NCBI RefSeq assembly: GCF_030848805.1
Contig: NC_092363.1
Coordinates: 7,440,001 to 7,504,000 of the forward strand
Length of the DNA: 64,000 nucleotides
Source of the DNA: Temnothorax longispinosus
Taxonomy: Eukaryota > Arthropoda > Insecta > Hymenoptera > Formicidae
Reading direction: 5' to 3'
Both the position numbers and the translations under genes were made by a program. The notes beneath the pieces are model-generated. The model saw only the letters and a list, made by a program, of their open reading frames with translations, did no database searches and was not told the origin of the DNA. Shown one piece after another: positions 1 to 13,010 of this stretch (positions are counted from its first letter, which is position 1; each line of letters begins with the position of its first letter).

Positions 1-658
1 TCTCGTATAGCACGCTCGGCGACTGAAACCGCCAAGAGTTATACCGCGCGTCCGGAAAAAATTCGCGACGGCACACGGTTCAAGCTTCATCTTTTCCTTT
101 TTATTCCCCCTTTTCATGAGGCTCTCCTCGCCCTATGACGTGGAAGTTGATTCATGTCGGTCTTTAAATGAATCCTCGTATCACGTGTGTCTTGCGAATT
201 AATAGATAATCCCCCGTTCGAATGCTTCGGAGAAAGATATCTCGAACGTTTATCGGTAAATTTTTATTAAATTTACGAAACGATGAATGGAGGAAGACGC
301 ACGTGATTCAGGGCGTATATCTCTTTTACGATAAAGTTCAAATGTTACATTGTAGAATGTTTGTTACATCCCTTTTATACTGCGGGAGAAAATTTCGAGA
401 GACGATTGATTATATTTAGCTATCATATTCTTTATTCTATTAAAATAGATGGATTGTCGGGCTATCATTATATTTAACGTTCTCGATTTAACTAGAGATC
501 TATAAGATTCTCAAGATGTTTTATCTCGTTTGATTATTAATATTCAATTCTGTATGTGGAACTGCGACACTGGTTTATGTAGATACGTATGAAGCGGAAT
601 ATAATTCTTATGCGATTGTGCGAATTATTTATAACGAATTATTTACCTTGTTTTCCAG
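1..658 (+). other. Intron of Vha16-1 (3' portion)
   Basis: No coding exon matching the conserved Vha16 N-terminus (PIYAPFFGVMGA-type) is present here. The stretch ends in a good acceptor, TTTTCCAG at 651-658, so it is read as the 3' part of the intron before the exon at 659. No other feature was seen. Confidence 0.7.
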
Positions 659-1242
659 CTCTGGGAGCAGCGTATGGCACAGCAAAGGCTGGCACAGGAA
701 TCGCAGCGATGTCTGTCATGAGGCCAGAATTAATCATGAAATCCATCATTCCCGTTGTCATGGCAGGTATTATTGCCATTTACGGTCTTGTAGTGGCGGT
801 ACTCATTGCCGGCACTCTTGGGAGAGCCCCTAATTACGATCTTTATAAGTACGTATCTTTTATATGGCGCAATAATACAAATCTGCTACTGTGACATTTA
901 AAATCTCTGTACACGTGTAAAAAAAAATTGAGCAGCGTTTTACAGTATTGTTATAATTACATTAAACGTTTCATGCTTTGACAAAAGAACGTAAACGACT
1001 CTGTAATTAACTGAAATATTTTTCTTTTGTTTGGTAGCGGTTTCACCCACTTGGGTGCTGGGTTAGCAGTAGGCTTCTCCGGTCTGGCAGCCGGATTTGC
1101 TATCGGCATCGTGGGCGATGCCGGGGTGAGAGGCACCGCTCAGCAACCTCGTCTCTTCGTCGGCATGATCTTGATTCTGATCTTCGCCGAAGTATTGGGT
1201 CTTTACGGCCTGATCGTCGCCATTTACCTGTACACCAAGTAA
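659..1242 (+). CDS. Vha16-1: V-type proton ATPase 16 kDa proteolipid subunit c (3' part of gene)
   Basis: This is the c subunit of the membrane V0 ring of the vacuolar H+-ATPase, which carries protons across endosomal, lysosomal and apical membranes. Two coding exons are visible, 659-848 and 1038-1242, joined by a 189-bp GT-AG intron with donor AA|GTACGT; stop TAA is at 1240-1242. Together they encode the last ~131 residues: transmembrane helices 2-4 of a four-helix proteolipid. Helix 2 carries GTAKAGTGIAAMSVMRPE. The last helix, LILIFAEVLGLYGLIVAIYL, contains the essential proton-binding Glu. The C-terminus YLYTK matches animal homologues. Exon 659 starts in phase 1 (G|CT for Ala), so the first coding exon (N-terminus and helix 1) must lie left of position 1; bases 1-658 read as intron. 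The loop GRAPNYDLYN is the only diverged part. The family call is secure; paralogue number is inferred. Confidence 0.95.
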
Positions 1243-3958
1243 ACGGTCAGTAGCGGCATCCTACTACCTGCCATGGTTCCATTCAAGACATGTCGCCTGC
1301 AACCAACAGCGCTCCCCGACTATTATTATGCTACAAAACTTGTTTCGACATATTTTACTTAATCACGTTACTCCATGCATACCTAATCTAATTACCATCT
1401 CGGCTCATCTCTGCGCGCGCGCCCCCCCTGTAATATCATACTAAAAAAAAGAAAGATTGATCTATTTAGCGTACGGACATTTAACCACGCCACGCATTAC
1501 TTGTCACACGGATTGCATGATTATATCGAAGGTGTTGCGATGGAGAAGTGCGGCCGGTTTCTTTTCTTGATTTCGCGACACGCGTGATGGCGCATTTCGA
1601 TGCTGCGACGTATGAAAAAGCGAATGTATAGCGGAAAAAAAGAACGAAAGAAAGCGTGGAAAACAAAAGTCGACAGGGAAATACATATACATATTTAGAG
1701 AAAAGATCTCCTGTGTTAATCCCATTGTCGAACATTTCTCTTTCACTGTATAGTAATCATTTATAGCTTAGTACGACATTGAATTATCAGTTAAAGTAAT
1801 CGGCTCTACTGAGTGTATAAAGGAAAATATGTTATTGATAAAAGAATATTTAGCACAATTACATATATACATATATTATAAATGCAAACCGGCAGGTACG
1901 CGACTAGGAATCACACAAAAGAGCAAAAGAAAACTCTAAAGAAACGAAATTATATCATCGGAATAGAAATATGTAAGAGTAAGCGACACGCAAATTGCGC
2001 GTGGTAAAACGGCGTAATATAACAGAGAGAAAGGGAGAGAGAGAGAAAGTGAGAATGTGAGAATGAGAAATGTTACTGGACAAGATCTCGTGTGGACGGA
2101 GATTGTGCAACTAGAAATTAATAGACGAAGAATGATATGGTGGATGAGAGACTTTAGTAAAAAGGAAAAAAGAAAAAAAAGTATGAATGCGAGTAGTTGA
2201 TCACAGATACACAACAAGATAGTATTAAGTCAATTGGGAAAGTCTGCTGGACACGACGAAATTTCACATTTTCACGGTTATTCATAGACAACGATTCTCG
2301 TTGCGCGGTAGACGAGATAGGGAGGGCGGATTGGATGGAAAAAAGAATGTCTAACCGAGTTGTTAAAACCGCAAAGGCCAGCGGTCGACACTCGATTATT
2401 CGCACGATTTTAATCCAATCCCGCATTATTTCTATTACCGGGAGAAAAAAAACGTCGTATGTCAATGGAGTAACAGGTACATGTGAAACTTGCGTAAAAC
2501 CGATAAAGTATCGTACGTACCAGCAGACACATCAGTACACACATACACAGAAAGTGAGAGTGAGAGACACAATACCGTATGATAGCGAAATCAATGATCA
2601 TCTGAGAGAAGTTATATACGCTGATAATGAACATGTAAACGGAGGATAATTTGTACATTCCATATTAAGTTCGTTCAGTACAGGCGAGCGGGCGTTTGGC
2701 GACAGTTTGGCGACAAAATTCGCGACAAGTAGGTCCGTGCTGCGTCGCGTTCTTCGAAATCAATCGATCGCACATTCACGCACCTCACATGGGGCAGCAG
2801 CCGGCAGACGGACCTGTATCGTCCTGGGATGGATTGTCCTTCGGGAGCCGACAATCGTAACCCTTTGTGCGCGCACGACTTTTCTATCGGCTGCTATCAC
2901 TTCTCTTCCACGGTTACCACGTTCGGGTAGAAAAGAAAAACCAAAAATGTGCAAAACCAAGAACGCCCGCTTGCCATTTTCGACTGCGCAGTATTTTCTA
3001 CCTAAGAAAGATGCAAACAAGCTCAACGATATAGGTGTATTTCCAGTGAAGAGAGAGAAAAGGAATGATCGAATTGACAAGATCTTGTTAGGCGGAAAAA
3101 GAATGGAAGGATTTAACAACATTTGTCCGGAAAAACGCTCTCGCTCTGGAAATCCACCTGTATGCATATCCCTCGAGATACCATCGGAAACAATAGTCAT
3201 CTCGACGTCGTTGGGAACGAAGAACGAGCGTGGAAATTGCAATTTTCCGGAAACTCGCGTCGCTTAAAAAAATATGAAAAACGAAAAACTATGTACGAGC
3301 GAGCCGGGGAGCGGTGGTGGTGGTTCGTTTGCCTCTTCCTTTTTTTTTAATCTTGTTTTTCCTTCGCAACGAGGTACGCTCGGGAGAATGCAGGCACGCT
3401 AGACACGTTTTACCGCCAACTACCCTTCTTCCCACTATTTCTGTCCGTTGTATATTTTAATATATGTACGATATATCGGGAACCGTATCGGAGAGCTAAA
3501 GACAAACAGGAAGAGAGTCCGAGAAAGACGAACCCGGGATTTAGTTATAGTTATACGCGCGCGTGCGATGTATGTACATACCACCATGATGCTTCACGCT
3601 ACGATAATTTAGGCTAGACCTAGATAAGGTATTGTATACCAAAACCTCGTGTAGCTGAGTGAACGGTAATTATTTGGGTAATTATGCGAGAGAGAGAGAG
3701 AATGGAAAAAAAATGTGCGAGAGGAAATGCTTGAGAGAGCGAAAGATAGATGCACCTGGCAGAGGGAGCAGAGAGAGACCGCTGTCACCACCGCTGCCGC
3801 CACCCCCCCGTTCCCCCTCGCCCTCGAATCCCAAACTCTACTATCTTCCAGTGTTACTGATAGACTCATTGTTGAGCGCGAAAAAGTGATACTGATCGAC
3901 GATGATTATTTATGTTATAATTCGTCCTCGATGTTACAGAAGAACCGTGTTTAATAAA
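1243..3958 (+). other. Probable long 3' UTR and downstream flank of Vha16-1
   Basis: There is no supportable coding exon between the Vha16 stop and NAT1. A canonical AATAAA on the plus strand lies at 3953-3958, about 2.7 kb after the stop, and may end a long 3' UTR; nearer variant signals cannot be excluded. A GA-rich purine tract lies at about 2023-2070. The ORFs in this stretch show no family resemblance. The transcript end is inference. Confidence 0.35.
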
Positions 3959-6900
3959 AATTTCATTTGGACAAAAAGAAGAGAAAAAGGACGGCAGTAT
4001 CCGGCCAGTATTACTCCAACCAGTTCGCGGAGTCTCACCTGAGATCGAGATAAGCGGGTCGAATTCTAACGATGCTCCAGATTCGTCGTGGGCTCGTGCG
4101 GAACCAGAATCAAAATGCTGAAAAAGAAAAATGGATATATGGAAACGAAATCTACGGTGGAATTAAGTCTGTTTTCGTTCGCTGATCCATTCGACGAGTT
4201 TTATCGAGGAAGATATCGCTCGGCCTGTTAGCTCACCGCCGTTAGAATCCGAGCCGCTTATTCCGGGGCATTGTTTATATTTATTAGCTACATTTATAAA
4301 TGTGCATTTTTTTCTGTCACTGCTATTCGATCGGGATGAGAGAGAACGACGCGCGCTCGTTTCAATACTCGCATTTCTAATACCGGCATTTACGCATTCA
4401 GCTGCGATTCTTTACGCTATATTTATTTATTTTTAACGATATCATCCGATGCAACAAATTGTGTAACGCGAACCCTTTGTTCGACGGTCAGAAAAAAGAA
4501 AAAACAAATCGGAAAGATCCTTTCAAGTGCGTGAGAAACGTCGGATTTCACGTTTCACGATGTCTCGATGCTTTGATTTTCCCGAGGATGATAATAAAGC
4601 GCGAATCTATCCATCCGAATCCTGTAAATATCTGTACCTCCACCTCGTTCACGCGAGCTTGCGTGAATCGCAGTTGCGTAATCCGCGATCGAAGATTCTA
4701 GCAATCCGCAAGCCGTATACGGTAAGTGTTATTCTGAGTATTACTTCCTCGTGATACGCGTGACGAAATATCCTGTTGTTCTCTCTGATATCTAATTCGA
4801 CTGATCAATTAACTCGATATCACGTGTGATCGAGTAGCATGAATTCCGATAAGATAAAATGATTCAATCGTAGTGGAGATGAGGGGGACATTCCCGCTGC
4901 GGCTTATTACTTTTTTTTTCGAAGAGACGTGACAATCATTTTACGCTTAAACACAAAGAATAGATGGTCCTAGGAACAGTTTTTATTGACAGAGATAAAA
5001 GATACGTTTTTTTTTTTAATCGGTTTTAATATCCAGCGGAAGGGAAGGGACGAAGACGCGCTAAGATTCTACGTAACGTGGTTCGATTATTCGCGAAATA
5101 ATACTGAAAGATGTTACACATGGGTCAATCGGTATGCGTACGTTCGACCGAGAGGAGTCGTAATTATGCAATCATACGTGAGAGAGTAAATTCACAAAGT
5201 CCAAGTACATACACACACGCATACAGTTGCTCGCGGAACGGAAGCGAGCATGCAATCGCATAGATGCGTTGTAATTCGGCAAATAGACACGAACGTTGGT
5301 CGACGAGGAACAGCGAATATACGAATGTCCGCTAACGTATTACAATAGCGTTACAAACATATTTTTTTTTATTCTCGCGTGCGAGGGGGAGCGACCGGGT
5401 CGGTCCCCGTAGGACCCTCGCAGTGAAGACGTGGTCGGCGTGCGCTTTCTCGAAACCGCTACGAAAGGAAATTCGGTCCAGGCGGTATTTAATATTCCTT
5501 GGGTCAGGTAGAAACGGGGACGTGTCGCGAATAATACGCTATACCATTCCTATCGCCAATCCCTGCCGACAAAGTGTCGTCGCATTACGATCTACTTGTT
5601 ACACCGCCGCTTCGGTCGCGAAGGAAAAAAATTCTGGTTCAACACATTCGACGCGCGTGTATCCGAGTGCTGTCGTCAAAACTGGCTCGTGAATGATGCA
5701 TGACGGTGTGAGATTCGGATGAAATAACGGAGATACAGTCTTAAAACCGTGGTCTTAACTGACCGACGCTCTGATCACCTACATATCTTTTTTTTATTAT
5801 TTTTTTATTCTTTTTTCAGAGAAGAGAACGCTTCGGCCCGGGGATAAAATTACGTGGAAACCGTGGAACAATCAGGAATACATATGTACAATGTCTTATA
5901 ACGACAACAAAACCGTACCCAAATTTTCTCGGCGTCGGTCACTCAATTTCTACATACTAATTTTACAGACTCGACAACAGGGACACTAGTCGATTACTAC
6001 GGAAGCATAAAAGAAAGGCGCTGAGAGTATGGGAGCTAGGTATCTCCATTTCGAACGAAGAAATTAAAGGAGTAAACGATCGCGAGAGTCAACGTGACAT
6101 ATTATTGTACGGAGCTTTTTCGCTTAATTATTGGCGTCTCGAGCCAGTCTGAAAATAACCGTACTCGGCGACTCAATGCGGGAAGATATACAGCTGTTCT
6201 CCATTCATTCGTCTCGATCAATTCGCGCGCGTTGATCTCTTTAATGATCGAGCGAGATATCAAAAACCGTTGCATGTACAAGGTGGGAGATGTGTGATGA
6301 GGTGAGGTGTGGTGGTGATCGGTCATCAACGCAACAACCAGAGGGCCATCTGTAATAAATTACACCAAGGCATATTTTATTCTGTTTTTTTTTCCCTTTT
6401 AAATACGAGTTTAGTGTCGTGTCACTAGTGTTCGCTAATTATTACGTTAAATGGATGTGATGTTGGCTGCTGGTTGTTATTATAACTGTAATTAATTAGT
6501 ACTTATTAAAATCAAAATGGCGCAGCAAGTAGATACACGGGCAAACACGGGTGTTCCTCACTTTTCCTCGTCTCCGTATTAATTTAGCGGTAATAACGCT
6601 CGTACTTGGTGTATCTAAACTGCGATCTGAGGATTTCGTTCCTGCTTCGAAAAGAAAGTGCTTCACTGTTTGCGGTTTACGTACTACTACCGAGTCGCGC
6701 CCTTTGCTTCCGATTAATTTCGACATTAACTTTTTTTTTTCTTTTTCTTTCCTTCGTCTTCATTAGAAAGATGTAGATATATTTCGGTTATTGATAATCA
6801 ATTATGTATAATTAATAATAATAATATTAATAATCGGTAATAATCATATTAATAATTCCTTGTAATAAATGTAATGCTTGGTACACAGAGATAACAAACG

Positions 6901-7190
6901 ACTCCACTTATTGCCGCGAACAAAAAGGATACTTACAAAACGTGACACATGCACAATACTAGACAAAAACTCGAACAACACAAGAATGACCAGATTAATT
7001 TTCTCGTGTTTTTTTTCTTTTTTCTTTCTCTTTTTTTTTTTGCTTTCTGCACCGCCAACCATACAGTGGCGTAGTATGATTTCTTGATTATATCTGCGGG
7101 CCCAATATTATATTTTATAAATTATACCGATATTTAATTATCTAAAAAAAAATTCTAAAACGTCTTGCTTGAAACGTCTGTCGTATACCA
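3959..7190. other. Intergenic stretch between convergent Vha16-1 and NAT1
   Basis: No gene was recognised. The stretch carries several poly-T/poly-A runs, AATAAA motifs on the plus strand at about 6352 and 6863, and AT-rich sequence near 6780-6870. Nothing else is supportable. Confidence 0.5.
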
Positions 7191-7209
7191 CTCGTTGACC
7201 TACACCTAT

Positions 7210-7215
7210 TTTATT
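7210..7215 (-). terminator. Likely polyadenylation signal of NAT1
   Basis: TTTATT on the plus strand reads AATAAA on the minus strand. It is about 205 nt past the NAT1 stop (7420-7422) and is followed on the minus strand by a GT-rich stretch (about 7205-7170), as expected of a cleavage/polyadenylation site. Confidence 0.55.
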
Positions 7216-7419
7216 CCTTTCCAGACATGATTGTAAAGTCCGTTTTTTTTTTCCAACCACGCGTGAGGGTTTGAGACAAACTAACAAGATGTTTGCAATT
7301 CTGGATGATGATAACTCAATTAGTAAAACTGAAACACCTCCTGTGGTTCAGCGATATAGATAGTAAAACTCTATTCCAAATCATAGATAGTCTGAATAAT
7401 GCTCTCGAGGCTCTTGCGA

Positions 7420-10400
7420 TTAATTCTTCTCATCCTCGTCGTCTTCCTCCTCTTCCTCTGATGCCTCAGCAAGCCAAGTTAACCAGGAGTTTACCTATAA
7501 ACGACATAAATATCGCTCGCATGAAATTTCAAATAATTCAATTTCACTTATTCGATTAAGCGTTACTTGTTATTTATCCTTGATTCTCGAATTTGAGAAA
7601 AATTGACGTAACAATTATGAATTTTCAAAATATGCTATAGTTGTAACACAGAACTAGCTTGATATAAACCCGGAATTAAAAGATTCATGTAAATAAAATC
7701 ATTTGTATGCAATTGTAGCAAGAAAAGTCCTTGAATAAAAATGCCATGATGATTGCACATTTACCTGGAACAATGCCTTGCCCTTGCCCGGATAAGCATC
7801 AGTAACGGTGTCTCTCCACTTGTGGTATGCTTCCTCTTCGATGACTTCAAGGTTATAGAGTGCTACGAACCATCGTAGCAGCAGCCCTTTTGGAAAATTG
7901 TGCGAGAAGCAGAACACTTGAAGCGCATGAAGAGCCGTAACTTGGGAGTCGATGGTAGTCAGGAATGTGCGAATGAAGCGTGCATATTTCTGCAGTAACG
8001 CACTTTCCTTCTCTTGCAGCTGTTTGTCTGGATTTACGGTCGGATCAATACTGGGCGCCAATGTTGTCTCCTATTTTATATATTATATAAAAAAAAAGAC
8101 GTTAAAATTTTACAAACTAAAGAAGATTCTAATTTCATTAGTAGTTTTGTCATTTAAAAAGTGATACGTATGGGAATAAGGTAAATTCACACTAACCCCG
8201 GTGATGTACTTGAAAAGTACATTCATCATAGCATTAATGAAAGCGGGATCAGAATGATGTTGGGGATCCAGCTTCTCCTTGATCCATTTGTAAAGAGCGT
8301 TAGGCGCCGGATCAGCTTCTAATTGACGCCACATATCACCCTGGATTCTGAGAAGAGGGTAGAGGAAAGTCAATTCCCGATCTTCCAAGATCTCGCCCAA
8401 ACGTTCTTTCGTCTTCTCCGCTTCTGGCAGTTGGCTAATAAGATCCACCTTGCTCTCGTTGAAGATCTGTGTGAGTCTCGCCTTGCCCTGGGTCTTGTGG
8501 AGTTGCTGTAGGGTCAGTAGGAACAGCGGATGATGACGACCGTTTTCTGTTTCCGAGGCGAGATCCGTCAATTGGATTAAATTGTCCACTATGGCCTTAG
8601 CTGTCAGGAAGGCAACGTGGGACGCTACCAAAGGCACGGTGCTCTCCTTCTCCGAAATACTGGCCACTAATTCCTTCCAGCCTTCGCTTACTTGCTGCAG
8701 GGTGAGCAAGTTCTCTTTTTTCAATTCAGCCACGAGTTTGGCAGCGAGTTCGCGTTCAGAGTCTCCACGATCTAATGTGTTCGCATACACTGTGCAGATC
8801 GCGTGACGCAAAAATCGTTCGGGTATCTTAAGATCTTTGAAAGCCGCCAGAGCGTCCTGCACATTTGTGTGGGACGCGAGGTCATCCATTAAGGCATTCA
8901 CTTTCTTCAACACTTCCTCTCGTGTTGGTCCTTTGTCCTTTCTGTCCCTAGCCTTCTCCCGTTTGTCCACAGGACCTTGTTTGATCACGATAGCAGGTGG
9001 TGTTTCTTTGTGCAGTAAAGGCGAGCTGGGCTTCAGAGCGGTAGTACGTAAGAGAGGCATGTCTGAGCCCCGTCCTGGGAACAAATCTGTTAATTTTTTA
9101 CGATTAGTTATCATTATTAATCAATCTTTTAGAGCAGTACGTTCGCCATTATGGAAGATGATATGTGAACGAATATTTACCATTGTTGAGAGGTAGGTTC
9201 AAGTTGATGTTAGTTTGTTTGAACATCATCGAATTAGCCGAGGGTCTTAGAGATACTTCTTCCGGATGTCCTCCGATCAGCATCTTGTTCTTGTTGAATC
9301 GAAGTTGTTCTTTATTGCTACCTGTGTGACAGACAAAATAACAAATATCCGTAAGACGTGTTATTTAGCATTAGTTAATAGGGAATATTCACGTCATCGA
9401 TACTCACTGTTGTTAAAGTTTTGCGGCAAATTATGTTGAGGTTGGTTGCGTTTTCCTTCGTAATTGTTCTGATGACGACTCTGGTTTTGATAGTAGCCCC
9501 CTCCTGGCTGATTACGTTGATTATGGCGATAACCAACGCCAGGAGTTCCTGCGAATCCATTCGGACTGAATGGTGGTGGTGGCATACCGAATGAGGAGGG
9601 AGTCAATGGTATACTTCCCATCATTTCCACGTCTAATCCGCCTCGTCCCATTTTTCGTAAAAACTCCGCACCGAGGCGATCCTCTCGTCCTCTATGGAAA
9701 CCGTTTCCCCGCGATGGCTCCTCGTTGTCGTTGCGGATCTGATTAATCGGCATCGGGCCTTCGGTGCTCGTGGCCTTGCGCGGTTTCCAATCATCACGGC
9801 GTAACTCAATCACATCACGCAGCATGAATTTGATGCGTAGAGGAAGATCCCTACTCTCTGCCAGAGAGTTCATACGTTTGAAGTATTGATCCATGAGTCC
9901 GCGGCCCTTATCCGAGTCAAGGATACGGCCGCAGGTACGCATAATCTGGCAGAGGCATTCGATATCCTCCGCCGCGTCCCCCCGGGATCCCCCTCGCCTT
10001 TTCTTCTCCAGCAACTGCTGGATGCAACGATGTAAAATCGGCTCCGACACGATGCCCAGCTTGCCGAGCTCCCCAATGAACTTGATGTTACCAAGCATCT
10101 TGCGCTTGGCCACCTGTCGGCGCTCTTCTTCTTCGGGACCGAGCTCATCTTGATTCTCGAATGCCCCGGTTGCTTTTGAACGATTTTCGAACTCGTCTTC
10201 GCACTTGTTAAGTAAAAGAACTCTGAATGTGCTCTGGCCTTTTTGACTTTCATCGATCGGTTTACGGGGTTCAAAGTTTGCGGCTTCGTCAGACAGCTGT
10301 TTGCACAGCCGTGCGTACATAGAACTGTACTTGGGTTCATCAAGTGCTTTTTCGAAGATCTGAAAAATTAATTGACATTTTATATATGCGACGCGTTACA

Positions 10401-10871
10401 TACGGTCAACAGCGTCCTTGTTAAGCAACATTTGTTTTTTACGTACCAAGAAAATAACACCCTTGAGAATCACATGGGAATTAAGCTCAACGTTGAGCAG
10501 GTCGTTGCTCAGCTTTCCGAATTTTTCCGGTGTGAGCTTGTTAAGAATACCCCGCACCTTTCTAAAGATGAGATCATTTCGGCTTTCTGGGGTGAGTGCA
10601 TCGCGTCTAACAGTTGAAGGAGGGATCCAGCGTAGCTCAGTGGATAGGGAGCGAATATCGTCCCTGGAAGGCATCGAATTTTTCTAATGTCAGTGTCACA
10701 AGTAGCAACGCAACGATTTGTGCGGACGTAATAAGTAATCGCTTTCTCGCGTTTGTATTGTTTTTTTTTTTATTTTTTTTTATTTTTGCGTTACTGCCAA
10801 GGTAACTTTATGGACCCTGACCTTCCTCCCGAGACACGAGAAGCACCCCCCGGTCCTGTGGGGTTGTCCGT
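7420..10871 (-). CDS. NAT1: NAT1/DAP5 (eIF4G2) translation initiation factor, complete
   Basis: This eIF4G-family factor promotes cap-independent or alternative cap-dependent translation in the cytoplasm; it binds eIF4A and eIF3 but lacks the eIF4E-binding N-terminus. Minus-strand exons in order: 10871-10822 (alternative donor end 10807), 10663-10447, 10359-9408, 9321-9181, 9086-8197 (alternative acceptor 9074), 8070-7765, 7494-7420. All phases agree and give about 876 residues (human about 907). Domains: MIF4G from residue ~45 (IFRKVRGILNKLTPEKF, then MLGNIKFIGELGKL and ECLCQIMRT), a Gly/Asn/Gln-rich linker (~330-450), MA3 (~490-620) and a C-terminal W2 domain (~690-860) with FPKGLLLRWF, GKGKALFQVNSWLTWL and an acidic tail. 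No ATG lies between the in-frame TGA at 10907-10905 and the conserved GGASR segment. The start is therefore placed at ACG 10871-10869, aligned with the GUG start of vertebrate DAP5. Family certain; exact N-terminus inferred. Confidence 0.93.
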
Positions 10872-10933
10872 TGTTGCGCGTGTTTTGGCCCCCTTAGTGA
10901 TAAATCACAGCACACAGATCTTCCTTGAGGAAG
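10822..10933 (-). other. Possible NAT1 first coding/5' leader exon extent
   Basis: A plausible acceptor on the minus strand (ATTTTTGCAG, exon would begin at 10933) precedes the ACG-containing exon, so the leader may itself be spliced from a promoter farther right (about 11.0-11.3 kb). The donor is either AAG|GTCAGG (exon end 10822) or the weaker AAA|GTTACC (10807); both are phase 2 and differ by five residues. Confidence 0.35.
10869..10871 (-). promoter_or_regulatory. NAT1: Non-AUG (ACG) start codon of NAT1
   Basis: On the minus strand ACG at 10871-10869 has the context ACA-ACG-G, with A at -3 and G at +4, a near-optimal setting for a near-cognate start. It is followed by an acidic residue and then, at residues 8-12, by GGASR, the same spacing as in human DAP5, which is known to start at GUG. 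An in-frame TGA lies 36 nt upstream. Confidence 0.65.
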
Positions 10934-11737
10934 CTGCAAAAATTACGTCACACGTTAAACCAAATATTCCATACGTCTATCTCAAGTATTACTTATTTGT
11001 AACTTATCTCAAGTACACAATATTATATTTCACGCCTGGCAATTTAATTCGCGTGTCTAAAAAATTTCAACATTTGAATCAGTCAGCTTGAAATGCACGC
11101 AGTTTTAAACGTAAGCGTACGCAGCCCTCTCGTCCGCGCGAAGTCCTCTTCTCCTCTTTTCCCTCGCTAAAAGAGATAAGCGCGATCGCAAACGCGGTCT
11201 ATCGCTTCGGCCAACGGCGACGTGCCGTTGCGTTGCAATGAACTCGTTCAATAATATTCGAGGACATTCCTTTCATCGCTACCGTGACCTATATGTGCCG
11301 TTTACAATCGTAATTGCGCATGCGAGCGCAATTTTAGAGAAGCTTCTACTCGCGCGTTCGATAAATGGCGCACGCGAGTCCTATACGGTTAACGCACTCG
11401 GACCAAGTGGTTCAAGGATAGAATCATCAGACGCGGGACGTTAACGTTTCGTGAATCAAACGACCAGTTGTTGCGCAACATACTTTCAAGTCAGATTGTA
11501 AAAAAATAAAAGAAAAATGATTTTCAAACTGTAGATTAGATCGAGCTTCAGATTAGACCGACGACTTCTCCTTGGAATCGAGACTTTCGCCAAGGAAAAA
11601 AAGCATCTCTTGCTCATCCGCGGTCGAGAGGAATGCGTCGGTGGTTTCGGGACACCCTGTAGCCTTCGGAAGGCCTTCCACGCGGACGAGGCAAGGACCT
11701 TCTTTCCCCGGGGAAGAAGACGGCTTTGATCTTGCTC

Positions 11738-11783
11738 GCCTGCCTGCCTGCCTGCCTGCCTGTCTGCTTGCCTGCTTGCCCGC
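11738..11783. repeat. CTGC/TGCC tetranucleotide microsatellite
   Basis: About seven uninterrupted TGCC units are followed by degenerate TGTC/TGCT units. It lies in non-coding sequence. Confidence 0.9.
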
Positions 11784-13010
11784 CCAGAGAACAAAACGAT
11801 CGAAACCCATAGGGCGAGGGGGAACGTCGAAGAGGAGCGTATGTGGGGCGCGGCTCATGGTCAGACGGTCAATGAACCCTCTTCTCCTAACCCCCTCCCG
11901 TTTCACCTCGACCGATCATCTCGCGGACCCCGCCGTCGTTCGGCCGAGGTCGGACGACTTCGTCGGGCTGCTCGACGGAGGTCGTGCCCGTCCGGACGTC
12001 TCTACCGGGTGTCCCGAAAGCGCTCGATTAGAACGATCGACAAAAAGTGGCTGGCTTGAGCGACACAACGGTACCTTGTAATTAACAAAGAAAAACCTAT
12101 TTGGGAGAAGGACACGAGGGGCGAATAAATCGCAGTTGCAAACTGATATTACTTGGGAGAACAATTCACGTCCTCGCGAGAATCGCGCGCTAATAATTCA
12201 GTCAATAATTCTTGTCCGACTATAGGTTTTCGTCGAATCACGAGATCGTCGGGCGTAAATTGACGCAGACTTTGACACTGTGTAACTTTGAGAAACAGCG
12301 CTCGCTGTTCGTGCCTAACGAGAAAGAAATTGACGGCCGCGTTTAGCGATAAAACGTATAACGAGAACGCAAGGCTGGCTTTTACGAAAATAGCATTCTC
12401 TAAACATTTGGTTTCGACTTGACGGCCGTACGTACAGCCTGGCTAAATGCGCAATGAAAATATCCGGTCTCTCACGGACGCATCCGAGCAGCGCAAGCTT
12501 GAATACCGCGAAAGAGAGCGAGAGAATGAGAGAAAGAGAAAGAGGGAAGGAGAAAAAAGAAGAAATCAACCTGCTGAAACGCGTCGGAGTAAATTTCTGA
12601 ACGCGAGATACGCAAAACTGACAGAAGGTTGCCCCAAATCCAGAAATATATCGAAAATACTAGATACTCGTCAATCGTGACACGGCAAAATTGCGCGTCT
12701 CGCGTCTTCGGACTTTGCGTCGCGGAACTTTGAAACGACGGACTCGCCGGGATGTTCACGCACCCGCCACGTGACGCGTACGCAGGGTGATATTCCGTCC
12801 GAATTTTCAGCCCGGCCGGTCTCGGCCACGCAGCCGGTCGAGAGAGTTATCGAAAATCCGCGAGACCACGTGCCAGCTCGGGATCGCGCTGCAAAAAACG
12901 ATCGACCTTCGAGCTTTTGCAGGCGGTATTCATTTGCATCTGCTTCATAAGCACGTCTCGCGCGTTAAATCGCGACGCGCAGAAACGATTAACCGACACG
13001 GCGACACGTG

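Noticed and set aside
10633..10643. tRNA A-box-like string TAGCTCAGTGG
   Set aside because: No B box or foldable acceptor/T stems follow; the bases lie on the opposite strand of a NAT1 coding exon that has clear homology.
10753..11091. 112-codon plus-strand ORF with MDPDLPPETREAPPGPV
   Set aside because: It is the antisense of the NAT1 first coding exon and poly-A intron; the minus-strand frame carries the homology.
11738..11783. Regular repeats considered as a CRISPR-like array
   Set aside because: Four-base units without spacers in an insect genome: an ordinary microsatellite.
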